Source: Candidatus Poribacteria bacterium
Lineage (GTDB): Bacteria > Poribacteria > WGA-4E > WGA-3G
NCBI GenBank assembly: GCA_009845505.1
Contig: VXZL01000045.1
Span: forward strand, 1 to 8,112
Direction: 5' to 3'
DNA length: 8,112 bases
Shown in pieces: positions 5,978 to 8,112 of the stretch. The position numbers and the translations under genes were made by a program. Position 1 is the stretch's first letter; each line of letters begins with the position of its first letter. The notes beneath the pieces are model-generated. The model had not been told where the DNA came from. It did no database searches and was given only the letters and a program-made list of their open reading frames with translations.

Positions 5978-7189
5978 ATGTCAGAACTGAAGAGCCATAA
6001 AGTTACCATGCTCGGCACGGGGCTCATCGGAATGTTTTATACGATGACGCTTCACAATCAACGCGGTGCAGACCGCGTCCACAGCGTCTATTCTCGACGC
6101 GAAGAACGCGCAACGGCATTCGCTGAAGAGTGGAACATCCCTCACGCAACAACCGATTTAACAGAGGCTATCAACCACCCTGAAACGGATACTGTCGTCA
6201 TCGGGTTACCCAATAACTTACACCTGAAAGCAGTCGAACTCGCTGCAGCTGCTGGCAAAGCCATTCTCTGCACGAAACCGCTTGGACGCACTGCTGAAGA
6301 GGCGAAAGCGATGTTGGACATCGTTGAAAACGCAGGTGTGTTTGGTGGGTATCTTGAAGATCTCGTCTATCCGCCAAAAACCCTCAAGGCGTTGGAATCC
6401 GTACAAAACGGCGCACTCGGTAAGATTTTGTGGGTACGTTCCCGCGAGACACACCCCGGTCCCCATAGCGACTGGTTCTGGGATCTCGAACAGGCAGGCG
6501 GTGGTGCTATCGTTGATATGGGGTGCCACTGTATAGAAATTATCCGAAACTTTGTTGGGAAAAACAACAAACCGCTTGAGGTGATGTGTTGGGCGGACAC
6601 GCTCGTTCACCCCATTGATGCAGAGGATCACGGCATCGCACTCATCCGATTTGAAAGCGGTGCAATGGGACAGTTCGAGGTCGGATGGGCATTCCGCGGT
6701 GGAATGGATTTACGCGATGAGGTCTCTGGTAGCGAGGGAACTATCTGGCTCAATCATTGGCTTCGCACAGGTTTTGAGATGTTCACGGCTGTCGGACAAG
6801 GTGGTTATGTTGCTGAGAAGGCAGAAAGCGATACGGGTTGGCTCTTTCCCGTCGGTGATGAGGCTGCCGAGCTCGGCTATCGGGATATGTTCCTTGATAT
6901 GTTCAACGCAATCGACGAAGGACGAGAGCCTCTGGAGACCTTCTACGATGGGTACGTCGTCAACGCCATTATTGATGCGTGCTATAAATCCGCAAAATCC
7001 AAACAGTGGGAATCGGTTGAAATTCAGGAGTGGCGAGGCGAATTGCAAGCTGTAGATGCTCAAGCAAGCAAGTCGGATGCGGATGAACGCTATGCACACC
7101 TCAAAGATGAGCGAATGCCCGACGGCAGAATGAAGCGGATCTTTAGAGATCGGGAAACTGGAGAAATTATTGAACGGGTAGAAGATTAA
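5978..7189 (+). CDS. Gfo/Idh/MocA family NAD(P)-dependent oxidoreductase
   Basis: A 403-residue cytoplasmic protein. The N-terminal Rossmann fold has the dinucleotide loop GTGLIG at 13-18, then alternating strands and helices including [31 protein letters not shown]100-P101 sits in the family's conserved (E)KP motif, here TKP in place of EKP. The C-terminal half is the GFO/IDH/MocA alpha/beta substrate domain, with [15 protein letters not shown] placing D180 and H184 at the positions used for acid-base chemistry in sugar and inositol dehydrogenases. Members oxidise or reduce hydroxyl groups of sugars, inositols or related compounds; the substrate is not readable here. Length is usual for the family (about 330-450), with a charged C-terminal tail (about residues 360-403, ending [14 protein letters not shown]). 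The gene lies 144 nt after the propeller gene and ends at a terminator shared with the convergent sigma gene. Confidence 0.92.
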   Translation: MSELKSHKVTMLGTGLIGMFYTMTLHNQRGADRVHSVYSRREERATAFAEEWNIPHATTDLTEAINHPETDTVVIGLPNNLHLKAVELAAAAGKAILCTKPLGRTAEEAKAMLDIVENAGVFGGYLEDLVYPPKTLKALESVQNGALGKILWVRSRETHPGPHSDWFWDLEQAGGGAIVDMGCHCIEIIRNFVGKNNKPLEVMCWADTLVHPIDAEDHGIALIRFESGAMGQFEVGWAFRGGMDLRDEVSGSEGTIWLNHWLRTGFEMFTAVGQGGYVAEKAESDTGWLFPVGDEAAELGYRDMFLDMFNAIDEGREPLETFYDGYVVNAIIDACYKSAKSKQWESVEIQEWRGELQAVDAQASKSDADERYAHLKDERMPDGRMKRIFRDRETGEIIERVED

Positions 7190-7198
7190 AAAAATGGA

Positions 7199-7230
7199 GG
7201 CGATTGCTAACAGCAGCAATCGCCTTTATT
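7199..7230. terminator. Bidirectional rho-independent terminator between convergent genes
   Basis: GGCGATTGCT (7199-7208) and AGCAATCGCC (7215-7224) are perfect 10-bp complements around the loop AACAGC. On the + strand the stem is followed by TTTATT (7225-7230). On the - strand it is followed by TCCA and then a run of T (the A-run at 7188-7194). It lies 9 nt after the oxidoreductase stop and 20 nt from the sigma gene stop, so it can end both transcripts. Confidence 0.88.
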
Positions 7231-7250
7231 CAGCGTTCATAGTGTTTCCT

Positions 7251-7910
7251 CTATTCAATAATCCCGATATGCCGACATTCACGGGTTAACTTCAGTTCCA
7301 CCTGTTTCAAGAGTTGGCTGACCCTTGGTCTACTCAGTCCTAATGTTTCCGAGATGTCGCACTGTTTCATATTGGATCGAATGGCACTGAAAACCTTGTG
7401 TTCACGTTTGGTTAAGCATTTTAACAGGCGCGGCAATGCCTGCTCAAAATCCGCGTTCCACATTTCCCATACCAGTGTGTTCTCAAAGTTGCCCTCCCGA
7501 CATGAGGTGCTTGGAAGAAACACACCTTGTGGAGATGTGCTTACCTCCGAGGTGCCGTTCGGCACTGCCTCTTCGCTGGGAGGATGTATAAAGTGTCCGT
7601 AATGTTGTATCTCCTTTGTTTTTGCGTTGGTCAATGCCCCGCAGATTCGTGGAAGCATGTAAGTACGGAAACTTGCCTTTTGTGCATGATTCGGATCAAA
7701 CGAGGGTCCTTTTTGGCATAGCGTTATCCGAGCAATCTGCAGCAAATCGTCCTGAAAGCTTGGGAGCTGCGGCTTAGCATACGCGATACATTTTGCACAC
7801 CGGTTCAGGTCAGGTTCAAAACGAGTCAGTATTTCATTGGTCGTTTCAAAAACCCCGTCATGTTTGTAAGGTGGGCATTTTGCACCTTTCCATTGACATT
7901 TGAGTGTCAT
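7251..7910 (-). CDS. Sigma-70 family (ECF-like, two-domain) RNA polymerase sigma factor with Cys-rich N-terminus
   Basis: A 219-residue protein. Residues 52-100 (FQDDLLQIARITL ... FRTYMLPRICGAL) match sigma region 2, which binds the core enzyme clamp and the -10 element. Residues about 159-210 (LPRLLKCLTKREHKVFSAI ... ISETLGLSRPRVSQLLKQV) match region 4, with a helix-turn-helix around 183-204 for the -35 element. The linker (about 103-155) is Pro/Ser-rich with no region 3 or region 1, as in group IV (ECF) factors. Unusually, about 50 residues precede region 2 and carry C5, C12, C38 and C41 (C-x6-C ... C-x2-C), a possible metal or redox site. The ATG at 7910 is supported by AAGGAGG (7916-7922, complement) 5 nt upstream. 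No anti-sigma gene is visible next to it: the downstream neighbour is convergent, and the upstream side leaves the window after a palindromic element. Confidence 0.85.
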   Translation of the reverse strand: MTLKCQWKGAKCPPYKHDGVFETTNEILTRFEPDLNRCAKCIAYAKPQLPSFQDDLLQIARITLCQKGPSFDPNHAQKASFRTYMLPRICGALTNAKTKEIQHYGHFIHPPSEEAVPNGTSEVSTSPQGVFLPSTSCREGNFENTLVWEMWNADFEQALPRLLKCLTKREHKVFSAIRSNMKQCDISETLGLSRPRVSQLLKQVELKLTRECRHIGIIE

Positions 7911-7955
7911 AGGTTCCTCCTTACGTCGCTGCTACAAAGCAGTTGTTGTAAAGAC

Positions 7956-8090
7956 TTATAGTAAAATCTAAAAATAAGTTTGCACTTTCGCTCCCTGGTA
8001 GGCGAGGTTTTGCGGCGTACTCGACCAAATGCGATGTGCATTCCTAACCTCGCCGGTGCAGAGTGTGCAATTATCTGAAATCTACTATAA
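7956..8090. mobile_element. MITE-like nested palindromic element upstream of the sigma gene
   Basis: The outer arms start TTATAGTA (7956-7963) and end TACTATAA (8083-8090). Inside them the left arm runs to GTTTGCAC (7978-7985) and the right arm begins with GTGCAA (8065-8070), so the two ends are imperfect inverted repeats of about 26-30 bp. A second, perfect inner pair GGCGAGGTT (8001-8009) and AACCTCGCC (8046-8054) encloses 36 nt. The 135-bp unit has no reading frame of note. A non-autonomous transposable element or a REP-like palindrome is inferred. A clear target-site duplication was not found. It begins 45 nt before the sigma start codon, so the sigma promoter may lie in or beyond it. Confidence 0.55.
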
Positions 8091-8112
8091 ACGCTATTGT
8101 CGGATATTACAC

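Noticed and set aside
6218..6631. A 137-codon minus-strand open frame inside the oxidoreductase gene
   Set aside because: The opposite strand encodes conserved Rossmann and substrate-domain motifs across the same bases; the antisense frame shows no recognisable domain.
6710..7219. A 169-codon minus-strand open frame overlapping the end of the oxidoreductase and the terminator
   Set aside because: It would start within a conserved gene, runs through the terminator stem, and its product is unlike any family.
7955..7985. TATAAG on the minus strand as a -10 box for the sigma gene
   Set aside because: No acceptable -35 box is found at 16-18 nt, and the motif is part of the palindrome arm, so I could not support it as a promoter.

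Overview
The window looks like a piece of a Candidatus Poribacteria (or close relative) genome, probably from a marine or sponge-associated metagenome. The main clue is the C-terminal secretion/FlgD-like tail of the first gene (NYPNPFNPETWIPYQL ... AAYWDGRN ... VASGVYFYTL ... TATRKLLIRK), a wording that recurs in secreted proteins of that phylum. Decayed copies of secreted-protein modules, a Gfo/Idh/MocA oxidoreductase and a Ycf48-like propeller fit the same picture. The taxonomic call is made from memory of protein style, not from a search.

Layout, left to right. (1) 2-1759, + strand: the 3' end of a YWTD-type beta-propeller protein with a FlgD-like C-terminal tail (stop at 898), followed 30 nt later by a small lipoprotein of unknown function (929-1759); these probably form one transcript. 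(2) 1760-2397: a gene-poor stretch with two relics, a frameshifted copy of the FlgD-like tail (1840-2018) and a short lipoprotein/carboxypeptidase-regulatory-domain fragment (2052-2330). (3) 2398-4649: a good sigma70-type promoter, a small hairpin over the Shine-Dalgarno sequence, and a 728-residue phosphohexomutase. (4) 4739-5833: an exported, Asp-box (Ycf48-like/BNR) propeller with Gly/Pro-rich loop insertions. (5) 5841-5915: a long hairpin assembled from 8-bp repeats. (6) 5978-7189: a Gfo/Idh/MocA family NAD(P)-dependent oxidoreductase. (7) 7199-7230: a bidirectional intrinsic terminator between convergent genes. (8) 7251-7910, - strand: a two-domain (ECF-like) sigma factor with a Cys-rich N-terminus. 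(9) 7956-8090: a nested-palindrome, MITE-like element just upstream of the sigma gene.

How the genes relate. The mutase and the oxidoreductase are cytoplasmic sugar-metabolism enzymes. The two propeller proteins and the lipoprotein are predicted to act outside the cytoplasmic membrane. The intergenic spacings (89 nt and 144 nt), each with its own structured DNA, do not suggest one tight operon. No CRISPR array, tRNA, rRNA, intact transposase or defence system could be supported. The most unusual features are the Cys-rich sigma factor with a palindromic element in its upstream region, the 8-bp-repeat hairpin, the enlarged mutase, and the relic-bearing interval.
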